NCBI RefSeq assembly: GCF_000970045.1
Contig: NZ_CP009505.1
Span: 1,116,001 to 1,180,000 of the forward strand
DNA: 64,000 nucleotides
Direction: 5' to 3'
DNA from: Methanosarcina sp. MTP4
GTDB lineage: Archaea > Halobacteriota > Methanosarcinia > Methanosarcinales > Methanosarcinaceae
Under the pieces are notes generated by a model. The model was not told the origin of the DNA and did not search any database. It was given only the letters and a program-made list of their open reading frames with translations. Position numbers and translations under genes: made by a program. Shown piece by piece: positions 1 to 9,700 of this stretch; positions within the stretch are counted from its first letter, which is position 1, and every line of letters begins with the position of its first letter.

Positions 1-75
1 GGGGCAAGGGTCGCAATCAGCAGGAGAATCGATTCCCGCTGGCGGCTTATCGGGGTAGGTGTTATCAATAGTTGA
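1..75 (+). CDS. Translation initiation factor aIF2 gamma subunit, C-terminal end (partial)
   Basis: The frame is open from base 1 to a TGA at 73-75. It encodes 24 residues containing SRRIDSRWRLIG, which resembles the conserved C-terminus of archaeal aIF2-gamma, the GTPase subunit that brings initiator tRNA to the small ribosomal subunit. The stop overlaps the TTG start of the next gene (TTGA), as expected in a tight operon. In many euryarchaea this gene precedes a PIN-domain gene and rpo7, and that order is seen here. Only the last strand of the protein is visible, so the call rests on this motif plus context. Confidence 0.72.
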   Translation, partial: GARVAISRRIDSRWRLIGVGVINS

Positions 76-437
76 AAGTTATAATCGATACTAATGGGCT
101 GATGATCCCTGTCCAGTTCGGAGTTGATATATTTGAAGAACTGGGGAGGTTGGGGTTTGACGAATTCCTCGTGCCGGAAGCGGTTATATTTGAAATTGAA
201 AAGCTCATAAGGCGGGAAAAAGGATCGGACAGGACGGCTGCAAAGATCGCAAAGTCCATGGCAGGTAGGTGCAAACGGATAGACGCCAGAGGACCTGCAG
301 ACGATGTGATCCTTGAGCTTGCCGGAGAAACTGGAGCCGCTGTCCTGACCAATGATATAGGATTGAAGCGCAGGTTGACTGCAAAAGGGATCACAGTGGT
401 AATCCTGCGCCAGAAAAACAGGTTGGAACTGGCCTGA
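72..437 (+). CDS. PIN-domain protein, Fcf1/VapC-like putative endoribonuclease
   Basis: 121 residues starting with TTG at 72, which overlaps the upstream stop. The N-terminus (VIIDTNGLM) carries the first conserved Asp of PIN nucleases. A central Glu lies in IFEIEKL, and the C-terminal ...VLTNDIGLKRRL... supplies the paired acidic residue and the typical TND signature. This layout fits the archaeal single-domain PIN family annotated as rRNA-processing protein Fcf1-like. No antitoxin gene is adjacent; the neighbours are translation and transcription genes, so RNA maturation is more likely than a toxin role. Actual RNA targets cannot be read from sequence. Confidence 0.85.
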   Translation: MKVIIDTNGLMIPVQFGVDIFEELGRLGFDEFLVPEAVIFEIEKLIRREKGSDRTAAKIAKSMAGRCKRIDARGPADDVILELAGETGAAVLTNDIGLKRRLTAKGITVVILRQKNRLELA

Positions 438-500
438 AAATCCACCTGGGTTTTCGGTGCCTGCGTTTCAAAGATTGTGTTTATTACGGGTGATATACAG

Positions 501-1088
501 ATGTATAAAATGATGAGACTCGTTGATACGGTCCGCATACCTCCCACCCTGCTCGGGGAAGATGTGGCTCCTACCGTAAAAAACGCGTTAAGGGAAAAAC
601 TTGAGGGGCAGGTCGATAAGAAACTTGGCTCCCTTGTCGCAGTATGCAAGATCGACGAGATAGGAGAAGGGCATATCCTTGTCGGAGACGGGGCGGTCTA
701 CTACGACGTGACGTTTGAAGCAATCATGTTTGTCCCCGAACTTCAAGAAATCATTGAAGGAGAAGTTGTGGAAGCTGTCGGTTTCGGGGTCTTCGTAGGT
801 ATCGGGCCCATGGACGGGCTGCTCCACGTCAGCCAGATCACTGATGATTTTATTTCGTATGATGCCAAGAACGCAAGGCTTGTCACCAAAGGCGGAGGCA
901 AGTCCATTTCCGAGGGTGACCATGTAAGGGGCCGGATCGTAGCGGTAAGTATCAACGAAAGAGAACCAAAAGAAAGCAAGATCGGGCTAACCATGCGCCA
1001 GACTGCGCTTGGAAAACTGCAGTGGCTTGAAGAGGCCCGCAGAAAGAAGCAGCAAAATGAAGCTGCACCAGCAGAAAAAGCTGCCTGA
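501..1088 (+). CDS. rpo7: DNA-directed RNA polymerase subunit Rpo7 (RpoE', E1)
   Basis: 195 residues if translation starts at the ATG at 501. That start has a GGGTGAT Shine-Dalgarno sequence about 7 bases upstream. A GTG 24 bases earlier (477) is in frame but adds residues unlike the family. The protein has the Rpo7/Rpb7 layout: an N-terminal tip domain (YKMMRLVDTVRIPP) followed by a C-terminal S1-type OB fold (from about residue 80, with VGFGVFVGIGPMDGLLHVSQ). Rpo7 pairs with Rpo4 to form the polymerase stalk, which binds nascent RNA and aids open-complex formation. The alanine/lysine-rich tail is a minor extension. It sits directly upstream of spt4, the usual archaeal order. Confidence 0.96.
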   Translation: MYKMMRLVDTVRIPPTLLGEDVAPTVKNALREKLEGQVDKKLGSLVAVCKIDEIGEGHILVGDGAVYYDVTFEAIMFVPELQEIIEGEVVEAVGFGVFVGIGPMDGLLHVSQITDDFISYDAKNARLVTKGGGKSISEGDHVRGRIVAVSINEREPKESKIGLTMRQTALGKLQWLEEARRKKQQNEAAPAEKAA

Positions 1089-1131
1089 TTAGGAATAACT
1101 CAGGCAGAATTATAAGAGGATTTGATTTTCC

Positions 1132-1317
1132 ATGGCAGAAAAAGTATGTCGGCACTGCTTGAGGATCCTGGAAGGAAATTCCTGCCCCATCTGTGGGACG
1201 TCGGATCTCGCAGAAGAATGGAGCGGCCTTGTGATTATCCTGGATGCTGAACGCTCGGAAATCGCTAAAAAGCTCGGGGTAGACATCCCGGATAAATTTG
1301 CTTTGAAGGTGCGCTGA
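1132..1317 (+). CDS. spt4: Transcription elongation factor Spt4 (RpoE'')
   Basis: 61 residues, the usual size for archaeal Spt4. A zinc-binding site is formed by C6-x2-C9 and C18-x2-C21, followed by the ...W.G...ILD...SEIAKKLG... core that docks onto the Spt5 NGN domain. Spt4-Spt5 clamps RNA polymerase for processive elongation. The gene lies 43 bases after rpo7 and has GAGG about 12 bases before its ATG. Its TGA at 1315-1317 is separated by one base from the TTG of the next gene, indicating translational coupling. Confidence 0.96.
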   Translation: MAEKVCRHCLRILEGNSCPICGTSDLAEEWSGLVIILDAERSEIAKKLGVDIPDKFALKVR

Positions 1318-1318
1318 G

Positions 1319-1906
1319 TTGAGTGTTCACATCGAACTTCCGAAGGAACTTCGCCCACTCATGAAAAAACCCCTGGGTAAACTTTACAGGGGTTCGGGCA
1401 GGGATACCATCGAAAAGTTTGCCGGGAAGCTTGCAAACCCCACAAAACTTATATCCGTAGGAGATGTTACTACCTTCCACCTGCTCGAAGCCGGGATTTT
1501 TCCGGACCTCTGCATAGTGGATAACCGGACAAAAAGAAAACCTGTCTCGGAAGATGTCTCGTCCAGGAACAAGGACGGGGACTACACCGAAGTCACGGTA
1601 GAAAATCCGGCAGGGCTCATCACCGATGAGTTGATCAACTCCATTTCCGAAGCGTTTGTATCCGGAAAAGCTCTCCGGATCTTTGTCCGGGGAGAAGAAG
1701 ACCTGGCAACCCTTCCTGTGATCCTTATGGCCCCCTTAGGCTCCGTGGTTCTCTACGGTCAGCCCGATGAAGGGGTTGTTTTCGTAGAGGTCACGGAAAG
1801 CAAAAAGGAAGAAATAAGGATCCTGTTTGAGAAGCTCATCAGCCAGGAGCAGGAAAGTGAATTATACAATATACGGAGAATATTGGATGGACATACAGAT
1901 TATTGA
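1319..1906 (+). CDS. GTP-dependent dephospho-CoA kinase (DUF359 family)
   Basis: 195 residues from TTG at 1319, one base after the spt4 stop; no ATG lies near the beginning. The sequence matches the archaeal DUF359 family: an N-terminal [15 protein letters not shown] segment, then a central [15 protein letters not shown] and IVDNRTKR.P, and a late [20 protein letters not shown]. Members phosphorylate dephospho-CoA with GTP, the last step of CoA synthesis in archaea that lack bacterial-type CoaE. The final 20 bases (1887-1906) overlap the start of the S24e gene. Placement of this gene between spt4 and rps24e is a recurrent archaeal arrangement. Confidence 0.9.
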   Translation: MSVHIELPKELRPLMKKPLGKLYRGSGRDTIEKFAGKLANPTKLISVGDVTTFHLLEAGIFPDLCIVDNRTKRKPVSEDVSSRNKDGDYTEVTVENPAGLITDELINSISEAFVSGKALRIFVRGEEDLATLPVILMAPLGSVVLYGQPDEGVVFVEVTESKKEEIRILFEKLISQEQESELYNIRRILDGHTDY

Positions 1907-2198
1907 AGATAAAAACAACGTGCTTTTAAATAGAAGGGAACTGGATTTCACCGTGAAATATGAAGGTCCTACTCCTTCCAGAAGCGACATCAGAAACAAG
2001 CTCGCAGCAATGCTCAACGCCCCCCTTGAACTTCTGGTCATCCAGAAAGTCGACACTGAATACGGAATGCAGGAATCCAGGGGCTACGCCAAGCTCTATG
2101 CGGAAGAAGCACGCATGAAAGAGATCGAACACGAATACGTCCTGAAGAGGAACCCGGCTCCTGCCTCGGCAGAAGAAGAAGCCGCAACCGAAGAGTGA
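1887..2198 (+). CDS. rps24e: Small ribosomal subunit protein eS24 (S24e)
   Basis: 103 residues from the ATG at 1887 ([19 protein letters not shown]), the canonical S24e start. An in-frame upstream start at 1827 would add non-homologous residues. Conserved family features are [14 protein letters not shown], a [10 protein letters not shown] strand and GYAKLYA. The C-terminus is rich in Glu/Ala, a common archaeal tail. The start codon lies 20 bases inside the preceding kinase gene with GGAGAA just before it, so translation is probably coupled. Confidence 0.95.
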   Translation: MDIQIIEDKNNVLLNRRELDFTVKYEGPTPSRSDIRNKLAAMLNAPLELLVIQKVDTEYGMQESRGYAKLYAEEARMKEIEHEYVLKRNPAPASAEEEAATEE

Positions 2199-2208
2199 GG
2201 TGTGAGCA

Positions 2209-2358
2209 ATGGCAGTCAAAGATTACTACAAGGTAGAAGGCGATTCCGTAACCAGAGTCAAACAGTTCTGTCCCAGGTGCGGACCCGGTGTATTCCTTGC
2301 CGAACACAAGAACCGCCTTGCCTGCGGAAAGTGCGGCTACACCGAATTCAAGAAATAA
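2209..2358 (+). CDS. rps27ae: Small ribosomal subunit protein eS31 (S27ae)
   Basis: 49 residues starting at the ATG at 2209, ten bases after the S24e stop. A GAGGTGTGAG stretch just upstream provides the ribosome binding site. It is the zinc-ribbon domain of the S27a family without the fused ubiquitin seen in eukaryotes. The ligands are C21-x2-C24 and C39-x2-C42, in the typical [13 protein letters not shown] and CGKCGYTE contexts. It is the last gene of the housekeeping operon here. Confidence 0.95.
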   Translation: MAVKDYYKVEGDSVTRVKQFCPRCGPGVFLAEHKNRLACGKCGYTEFKK

Positions 2359-2746
2359 TTCGTTTCACGAATTCCCATCAAACTTATTTCTCAATCTGAA
2401 CCGCAAAGTTCATGTGGTTCTTCTTTTCTCATTTTTCAGTTGAATTTTCACTCGATTCTCAAAAGTGGATTTTTAGAGCTCAGTGTTTTGTCTGAAAAAT
2501 CGATCTTCGGGATGATTTCTCTTTACCTATATCTTATTCGACAGTCATTTCCATAACTGAAATTTGTTCAGTATTTATTTTCCGAATTTATCTTTTTTAT
2601 ATATTTATCTATTTTAATACCGATTTATTTGTTAGGGATTACACAGCCTAGTCTCCGAGAAAATACTGAATTCCATTCCTACTACTCCTCATTAAACCAA
2701 ATAGAGTTTCCTACGCTGAATTACATTTTCAATTGTGAGGGATTAA
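2359..2746 (+). promoter_or_regulatory. AT-rich spacer with probable promoter of the first TPR gene
   Basis: 388 bases without a gene. The composition turns sharply AT-rich after the ribosomal operon. A TATA-like TTTATATATTTAT at 2596-2608 is the best promoter candidate, implying a leader of about 110 bases. GTGAGG at 2735-2740 is the ribosome binding site for the ATG at 2747. I see no RNA gene and no convincing terminator hairpin for the upstream operon. Confidence 0.4.
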
Positions 2747-5700
2747 ATGCTAAAACTAAGTAAGAATGAGGTAGATTACGAAGAGAAAAAAGTCTTAAAT
2801 AAAGATTCAGATGGGGAACTCGAGGAATTAAATAATTCATTGTCACGTGCAGAAGATATTCTGAAAAAACAGAAAAAGAGGAGGCTACGATGGAGACTGA
2901 AAATTTGCTCAGAAAGGTATCCGAATTTAAAATTAAATGAAAAATTTCAAAGCTTTACAAAAAAAGTGCATGACTTTAGTGATCCTGTCTATATCAAGTT
3001 TGATAAAGAATATTCCATTAAATATTCATTCAAAGAAGTTATAGAAAAACTAAAGGAAATTGAAAAAGATTCGAGTAATTTCGAGCTTAATTACAAAAAG
3101 GGTATTTTGTTTTTAAAAGTCGGAAGATATAAATCTGCCGTAGAAGTTTTTCAAAAAGCCTATGAAATAAATAAAACTTCTGTGGAAGTTTTATATCAAA
3201 AAGGTCGTGCCTATTATAAACTTGAAAACTATGTTGAAGCTATAAAAGTTTTCGATGAAGTTCTGAAACTTGATCCGAGTGATATTAAAGCTAAAAAATA
3301 CAGGTTACGTTCTCTTATAGCTCTCGGTCAATATTGTGAAGTTTTAGATGAAAAAAATCCTGACATGGAATACTTTCAAATTTACAAAGGATTGGCAGAG
3401 GGGGGGCTTGAAAGATACAAAGACTCCCATGGAATTTTCGAGAAAATGCAAAAAGAAATACAAGAAAAGATGAAAAAAAGTAAGGAATCAGAAAAAGAGA
3501 TAAAAAACAGAGAGCAATTAGAAGAAGAGATAAAAAACAGAGAGCAATTAGAAGAAATTGATATAAATATTTCGAATAAAATAGCTCTTGCTCTTCGATG
3601 TTCCGGAAAAAAAGATAAATGTGAGGAAGCAAATGAAGTAATTAAAAAAGCTCTCAAACAGAACATCCAAGACAGCAATACATGGTACACCAAAGGGCTC
3701 ATTCTCTGTTCTCTCAAAGAATACTGGAAAGCAATATCAGCTTTTGACAAAGCCATAGCCATTGAACCGTATAACGCCCCCGCATGGCTAAGCAAAGGAT
3801 TCTCTTATTTTAAACTCAGAAAAAATGACGCAGGGAGCCATGTTTTTGAAAATTTTGTGAAATTTGTAGATGATTGTGAAAATGATTGTAAAAAATTTTA
3901 TAGCTCTGAAGAAACCAACATTATGGAGGATGCAGATCTTTTGGACAGTAAAGGATTTGCTCTCCTCGCTCTCGAAAAATATGAAGAAGCTGCAGAAGTA
4001 TTTGGTAAAGCTCTTGAGCTGAACAAAAATTATGTCATTGCTTCAAATTTCCAGGGGATAGCATTTTTCAGTCTGAGGAACTATGATAAAGCTTTGAAAT
4101 GTTTTGAAAACACTATAAAAATATACGAAAATCTCTATTATATTAAAAGTATAAATTCATTTTGTAGGTATAATCCCATCTGTGCAGTGACTTATTATTA
4201 CAAAGGACTTGTTCTTTATCAGTCAAGAAAATGTGATAAGGCTATAGAAGCATTTAAAAAATCAAAAGAAATTTTCAATTCATTATTATTAAAATACGGT
4301 GAGACTGCCCCCGACATTCTATACCAGATCGGACTCGTTTATTATGAACTAAAAGAATATAAGGAAGCCATAGATGCTTTTGAAAAAGCTTTTGAGATTA
4401 AACCGAGTAATTTGGATGCCCTGAATAACAAAGGACTCGTACAGTACGAACGCAAAATGTATGGAGAAGCCGTCAAGACCTTTGAAAAAGCCATCGAAAA
4501 CGACAAAAAAGATCCAGAGTTCAGGAATAACAAAGCGATTGTACTGGCAAAAATGAAGTGTTGCGATTATTACATGCATGAAGCCCTTAAAGAATGCGAG
4601 CAAGCTGTAAAACTTGATCCCAAAAATAACATTACCTGGATAGACAAAGGCACAGCACTCTATTTTCTTGAAGAATACGATAAAGCCATAGACGCTTTTA
4701 ACAGGGCCATAAAACTAAATAAAAAAAATCCAGAAGCCTGGGTAATGAAGGGGCTTGTACTTTTCAAACTTGAAAGCTCTAAGGAATATGAAGCTGTGTA
4801 CGAATGTTTTGAAAAGGCTCTGATATATAATCCAAAAGATGTTGAAATACTTAACATGAAAGGTATTATGCTTTACAGGCTTAACAGACCCTCCAGAGCC
4901 AGAGAAGCATTTTCGGAAGCACGAGAAATAGATCCAGATGATGTCTTGACACATACAAACCTTGGTTGGATCTTTTTGAATTTTGGAAATATTGAAGACG
5001 CTGATTCCGAAATAGATAAAATACTGGTAAAAAAAGAAAAAGAAGAAAAAGAATCTCAAAACAAAAGAATTCCTCCGAAAAACACTAGAGAATATGATGT
5101 CTATGCCGGCAGAATGGGATGGGCATATTGCCTTAAAGGTCAGATAATGATTGAAAAACGTTCGTATGATACTGCTCTTGAAAATTTTGAAGAAGCGCTA
5201 AAATGGGAAAATACATCGTCTCTGTTCCTTCTCTGGCATGCATATGCAAGATATCTTAAAGCGGAGTTCCGTTATGGAACTAGACCAAAAAAATATCAAG
5301 AAGAACTGGTTTCTATTATTCGTGACCTGGAGAAAATTAAATCCCATGGAACCCCGAAGATAAATGCCTATGCACTCTATTTCCTGGGAGTTTACTACTA
5401 TAAAATTGGCAATTTTCCAAGTGCAAAAGATAAATTTGTAGAATGTTCCTCCTTGAAATCTGGCTCACCCATAAAAGAATCAGCGAAAAAACATCTGGAC
5501 AACCTATGGAACTACCAGCTCAAGCCTCCTTGGTGGGAATGGTGGCTGAAAGATCCTTTGCATCCCTTATCCAAAAAAATAATATTCTCAGTACTTTCAC
5601 TCATTATTTTTGGACTTTTGTTCCCTGAAATGGTGATCGGATATCTTTCATTTCTCTCTTTTCTCTTTGAGAAACTCTTAGTTCATCCTTTAATAGCCAC

Positions 5701-6022
5701 TATATATGGCACATTTTATGACACATTTTATGACATATTTAGCTCAGTCGACTGGGAATATTCATATGGGAGGTATGCTTTAACTGTTGGCTTACTGCTC
5801 TTCATTTTACTATCTCCATCTATATATCGAATAGCAGGAAAAGATGTAGAGATAGAAATTCAGTCGCCTACTCTCTCTTCTATGGAATTTTATCCGGAAA
5901 TGCCTCCTTTCAAAATCGAACATACTCGAACGATAAGAGAGATCAGAAAAAAGCCCTCAATTACCCCTATGAAAATGAAAGTGTGGAGAAAATCTTCTCA
6001 GACTATTGAAGAGTGGATCTAA
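2747..6022 (+). CDS. Giant TPR-repeat protein with C-terminal membrane module (paralogue 1)
   Basis: 1091 residues. After a charged N-terminus (about 1-95), tetratricopeptide repeats run to about residue 900, recognisable by the recurring pattern ...A...F.KAIELNP...AW..KG..... A 10-residue tandem duplication (EIKNREQLEE twice, bases about 3500-3560) interrupts the array. The C-terminus has a Trp-rich WWEWWL motif near 928, a hydrophobic stretch at about 945-985, another at about 1010-1025, and a short basic tail. TPRs mediate protein-protein contacts, and the tail suggests membrane attachment. There is no signal peptide. Codon use is AT-rich with many Lys and Asn, unlike the GC-richer paralogue at 6790. 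Partner and function are unknown. Confidence 0.9.
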   Translation: MLKLSKNEVDYEEKKVLNKDSDGELEELNNSLSRAEDILKKQKKRRLRWRLKICSERYPNLKLNEKFQSFTKKVHDFSDPVYIKFDKEYSIKYSFKEVIEKLKEIEKDSSNFELNYKKGILFLKVGRYKSAVEVFQKAYEINKTSVEVLYQKGRAYYKLENYVEAIKVFDEVLKLDPSDIKAKKYRLRSLIALGQYCEVLDEKNPDMEYFQIYKGLAEGGLERYKDSHGIFEKMQKEIQEKMKKSKESEKEIKNREQLEEEIKNREQLEEIDINISNKIALALRCSGKKDKCEEANEVIKKALKQNIQDSNTWYTKGLILCSLKEYWKAISAFDKAIAIEPYNAPAWLSKGFSYFKLRKNDAGSHVFENFVKFVDDCENDCKKFYSSEETNIMEDADLLDSKGFALLALEKYEEAAEVFGKALELNKNYVIASNFQGIAFFSLRNYDKALKCFENTIKIYENLYYIKSINSFCRYNPICAVTYYYKGLVLYQSRKCDKAIEAFKKSKEIFNSLLLKYGETAPDILYQIGLVYYELKEYKEAIDAFEKAFEIKPSNLDALNNKGLVQYERKMYGEAVKTFEKAIENDKKDPEFRNNKAIVLAKMKCCDYYMHEALKECEQAVKLDPKNNITWIDKGTALYFLEEYDKAIDAFNRAIKLNKKNPEAWVMKGLVLFKLESSKEYEAVYECFEKALIYNPKDVEILNMKGIMLYRLNRPSRAREAFSEAREIDPDDVLTHTNLGWIFLNFGNIEDADSEIDKILVKKEKEEKESQNKRIPPKNTREYDVYAGRMGWAYCLKGQIMIEKRSYDTALENFEEALKWENTSSLFLLWHAYARYLKAEFRYGTRPKKYQEELVSIIRDLEKIKSHGTPKINAYALYFLGVYYYKIGNFPSAKDKFVECSSLKSGSPIKESAKKHLDNLWNYQLKPPWWEWWLKDPLHPLSKKIIFSVLSLIIFGLLFPEMVIGYLSFLSFLFEKLLVHPLIATIYGTFYDTFYDIFSSVDWEYSYGRYALTVGLLLFILLSPSIYRIAGKDVEIEIQSPTLSSMEFYPEMPPFKIEHTRTIREIRKKPSITPMKMKVWRKSSQTIEEWI

Positions 6023-6376
6023 ACCCAATGTAAAAATTTATTACTATGGGAGTGCGGAGGGTCATAAATACCTCGACAGCTTGCTGAGGGGATGGAAAAC
6101 TTCCTCGAGAACCATTGGTGATTCTCCAGTTTTTCACTATTTTGCAGACCCTGATTTCCACAGGTCGTACTCGTATTATCGTGCTCACACTACCAGCCGT
6201 TTAATAATAACGTATGGAAAGAAGTCTGAATATTTGACAGGTTCAACTCGACTTTTCTGATGGCTTAGCTCCAGCAGACGGAAAACCGTTTATTTCTTAA
6301 ATATTATATTTACATCGTACCGGCAAAGACCTGCGGCAAAGAGAAAGCTGACAGGCGAGGAGCGGGGTAAAAAACC
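6023..6376 (+). other. Gene-poor spacer between the first TPR gene and a small ORF
   Basis: 354 bases. An 84-codon open frame across the junction (6006-6260) overlaps the end of the TPR gene, has no visible ribosome binding site and no recognisable features, and is probably spurious. An AT-rich TAAATATTATATTTAC near 6298-6313 could be the TATA region for the small gene at 6377. Nothing else is evident. Confidence 0.35.
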
Positions 6377-6562
6377 ATGCCAGAGAAAAACATGAAGAAA
6401 GTTAGGACAAAAATCATCACGATAAAAGACATGAAAATCGAAAATTTGAGGATAAAGGGACCTGGAGGAAAAAAGCTGATTATAAAGAACCTGACTTTAA
6501 AGGATGTCAGGCTGATCATTAAGCTGCCGGCGGAAAACCAACCTGCCGCCGAAAAACAGTAA
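6377..6562 (+). CDS. Small basic hypothetical protein
   Basis: 61 residues. The middle is a run of alternating hydrophobic and charged residues (TKIITIKDMKIENLRIKG, then KKLIIKNLTLKDVRL) that reads like short stacked beta-strands, followed by a Pro/Ala/Glu tail. A purine-rich GAGGAGCGGGG lies 9-20 bases before the ATG. The regular strand pattern and the low fraction of rare residues favour a real gene, but I recognise no family. It lies alone between the two TPR genes. Confidence 0.5.
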   Translation: MPEKNMKKVRTKIITIKDMKIENLRIKGPGGKKLIIKNLTLKDVRLIIKLPAENQPAAEKQ

Positions 6563-6734
6563 AATGAGAGCCATTCACTCTCTTGAATTACCTGTCATTC
6601 AAATCAGGCTTTGATCAAACGTATCATGAAAACCATTTTTTGTCCCTTTTACTTCTTTTTTGTCTCTTTCATTTCTTTTTCTGCAATTTCCTTAAAGCAA
6701 CTAAGAAACTCTCTTCTGCATCCGTATTTATAAC

Positions 6735-6750
6735 AGGGAGCATATATAAT
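6735..6750 (+). promoter_or_regulatory. Probable TATA/BRE promoter of the second TPR gene
   Basis: GGGAG followed by CATATATAAT gives a purine-rich BRE and TATA box about 40-50 bases before the ATG at 6790. A transcript start near 6770 would leave a short leader that still contains the AGAGG ribosome binding site (6780-6784). Position and sequence both fit an archaeal promoter. Confidence 0.55.
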
Positions 6751-6789
6751 TTGATATAAATTTTTTGAATCACAGATTCCAGAGGCAAA

Positions 6790-9700
6790 ATGTACTCCCT
6801 CTACGCCAGAGCCCTGTACAGTAAAGCCCTTGCTCTTTTTTCCTTTAAGAAATATGCCGAAGCCAGGGAACATTTTGAAAAAGCGCTGGAAGCTCTCGGC
6901 ACGGTGCTTGAAATAAATCCCGAAGACGCTGCAGCCTGGTACTACAGGGGAAATGCCTTGAGCTACCTGGACCGGCCCGAGGAGGCTCTCGAGGCTTTTG
7001 AAAAAGCCCTTTCCCTGGAGCCGGAAAATAGCGGAGCCCTTTATTGCAAAGGGCTTGCCCTTGGCTACCTGAAACGGCCTGAAGAGGCGCTGGAAGCATT
7101 CGGGAGGGTTCTTGAGAAGAATGAAGAGGACGCCGGGGCCTGGCATTATAAAGGGCTTGCTCTTCACCAGCTAGGGAGGTATGAGGAAGCCCTGGAGGCT
7201 TTTTCCCGTTCCTTTGAGATAAGTCCGGGAAACCCGGGAGCTCTGTACTATAAGGGGCTTTCCCTGCAGGCCCTTGGAAAAACCGGGGAAGCGCTTGAGG
7301 CATTCGGGGAAACCCTGAAACTTGAACCCACTCATGCGGGGGCATGGGAAGGGACTGCAAAGGTCTACTTTGACCTCAACGAACCTGAAAAGGCTTTGCA
7401 GGCTTATGAAAAGGCCCTGGAGTTGAAGCCGGATTTTGCCGGAGGCTGGGCAGGGGAGGGGGAAGTCTTTGAGGCACTCGGAAAACCAAAAAAAGCCCTG
7501 GAAGCTTTTGAAAAGGCTCTTGAACTCGATCCGGAAAATTCCGGGATATGGAATGAGAAGGGAAGGATACTCGGGAAACTGGAAAGGTACGAGGAAGCCC
7601 TGGAGGCCTTTGAGACAGTCCTTGAAACGGACACTTCCTTTATCGGAGCCCTGTACAATAAAGGAGCTCTGCTCCTGATCGGCGAAAGCTACGAAAAAGC
7701 CCTTGAAGTTTACGGAAAAGCCCTTGAACTTGAGCCTGAGAGTGCCCGGGGGTGGAAGGGGTTTGGAAGCTCCTTTTTCGGGCTCAGGAAATACAATGAA
7801 GCCCTGGAAGCTTACAAAAAAGCCCTTAATCTTGAACCCGAAGACAGTGGAATCCTTAGTAGACTCGGGGCCGTGTATTATGAACTGGAGGAGTTCGAAA
7901 AAGCCCTGGAGGCTTTCGAACATGCCCTCGAACTGGAACCTGAGAACACATTTGCCTGGAATGGAAAAGGGAACACCCTGTGTGAACGCGGCAAGTACAG
8001 GGAAGCCCTGGAAGCTTACGAGACACTTATGGGGCTCGACCATGGGAGCCTCCCTGCCCGCTACAACCGGGGAGTTGTCCTCATTCGGCTTAAAGGGCGG
8101 AAGAAAGAATACGACGAGGTACTGGAAAAAAGGCTCAAGATAGCGTTTAAAAAATTCCTGGATATCTCGGAAAAGATCCCTGAGGAAAACCTTGACTCCG
8201 AAACCTGGAAATACAGGGGATTTGCTCGGGCAGGGCTTGACCAGTATAGAGGAGCTCTGGAAGCTTTTGAAAAAGCCCTTGAACTCAATTCAGGGGACCC
8301 GTCTTTGGAGCTTTGCAGAGGTCTTGTGCTCATTTATTTGAAACGATATGAAGAAGCCCTGGGAGCCCTCGAAAAAGTCGACGTGGAAGAAGCTGAAGAT
8401 GAGGGAACCAAAGAAGGCGAAGCTGAAAAATGGGGGCTCAAAGAAGGGGAAGTTGAAAATGGAGAACTTAAAGAAGGATATGGGTGGGAAGAGAGAGATG
8501 TTTCCAATAAATCTGGAAAGAAGTTCCTTCGGAAAAAAGCCCTTCAAAAAAAGCCCTTTCAAAAGAAGTCCTTTCAGGAAGTCCTATGGAACGCAAAGGG
8601 CTTTGCCCTCGATGCCCTCGAAAAACCCTGGGAAGCCCTGGAAGCTTTTGAAAGAGCCCGGCAGTTCGGAAGAAACGGGGAGGAAGCCTGTCTTGGAGAA
8701 GGAATCGTTCTAGCCCGGATGGGAGAATGGGAAAAAGCGAGGGATGCTTTTGCAAGGGTCCTTGCCGTTGACCCTGGAAACACCCCGGCTTCGACCCTGA
8801 AAGCATTTGCCCTTATCCGGCTGCAGGAATTCGACAGAGCCGTGGAAACTCTGGAAAAAATTGAAGCAATTGACCCTAACCATGACCTCTTAGCCTGCCT
8901 GCTGGGCTTTGCATCTACAAGAATCGGAAACTACGAGCAAGCTGCACAGGCTTATAGAAAAGCGGTGGAGTTAAACCCGAAAAATTTCCATGCGCGTGAC
9001 GGGCTTGCAGAACTTTACTTCAGGCTTGGAAACAGCGAAGGAGCACTAAAAGAGGTGGAAGCCTCAATATCGGAAGAACATGAAAACGTATTCTCAAGAA
9101 TCCTTAAAGGCAGGATAGAGCTTGAAGAACAGGCTTACGAGGAAGCTATGGAGTCATTCGGTCGGGCTCTTGACCTGGACTCTTCCGACCCGGAAATCCT
9201 GCTCTGGGATGCGTACGCCAGGTACCTGTACGCAGAAGTGACTTTTGACCTGGAAAGCGTAGAGTCAAACGGAGAGGTAAGCAGAGGGACAAGTAGACAG
9301 GTAAGTGGACAATACAGGCAAATGCTCCTTTCGGTAATCCGGAAACTGGAAAAAACAGCCCTTTCCAGGGAATCGAAAGACAGCGAACTCAGGGCATATA
9401 TCCTTTATTTCCTGGGCTTTTACTACTACAAAATCCGCTACCTCAAAAAAGCCGCCGAAAGGCTTGAAGAGTGCCTGGAACTCGAAACTCCCACAGACAT
9501 AAAAGCCCCCGCGTCCGACCTCCGGGATCACATCCGCTCAGGCCCTCTGAAGCCTGCCTGGTGGGAGTGGTGGCTTGTCTCAGGAAAATACTGCAGGCTC
9601 AAGAAAGCAGGGTTCCTGCTCACACTGGTTTTCATAGCCATCCTGCTCATTTCCAACCCTGCAGTCTCAACACTCCCGTTCATATCCTGGCTGGCGGCTG

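Noticed and set aside
72-437. VapC-type toxin of a toxin-antitoxin pair
   Set aside because: No antitoxin-like gene is adjacent and the gene is embedded in a translation/transcription operon, which fits the Fcf1-like group better.
6006-6260. 84-codon frame overlapping the end of the first TPR gene
   Set aside because: Overlaps a real gene, lacks a binding site and has no protein family signature; probably chance.
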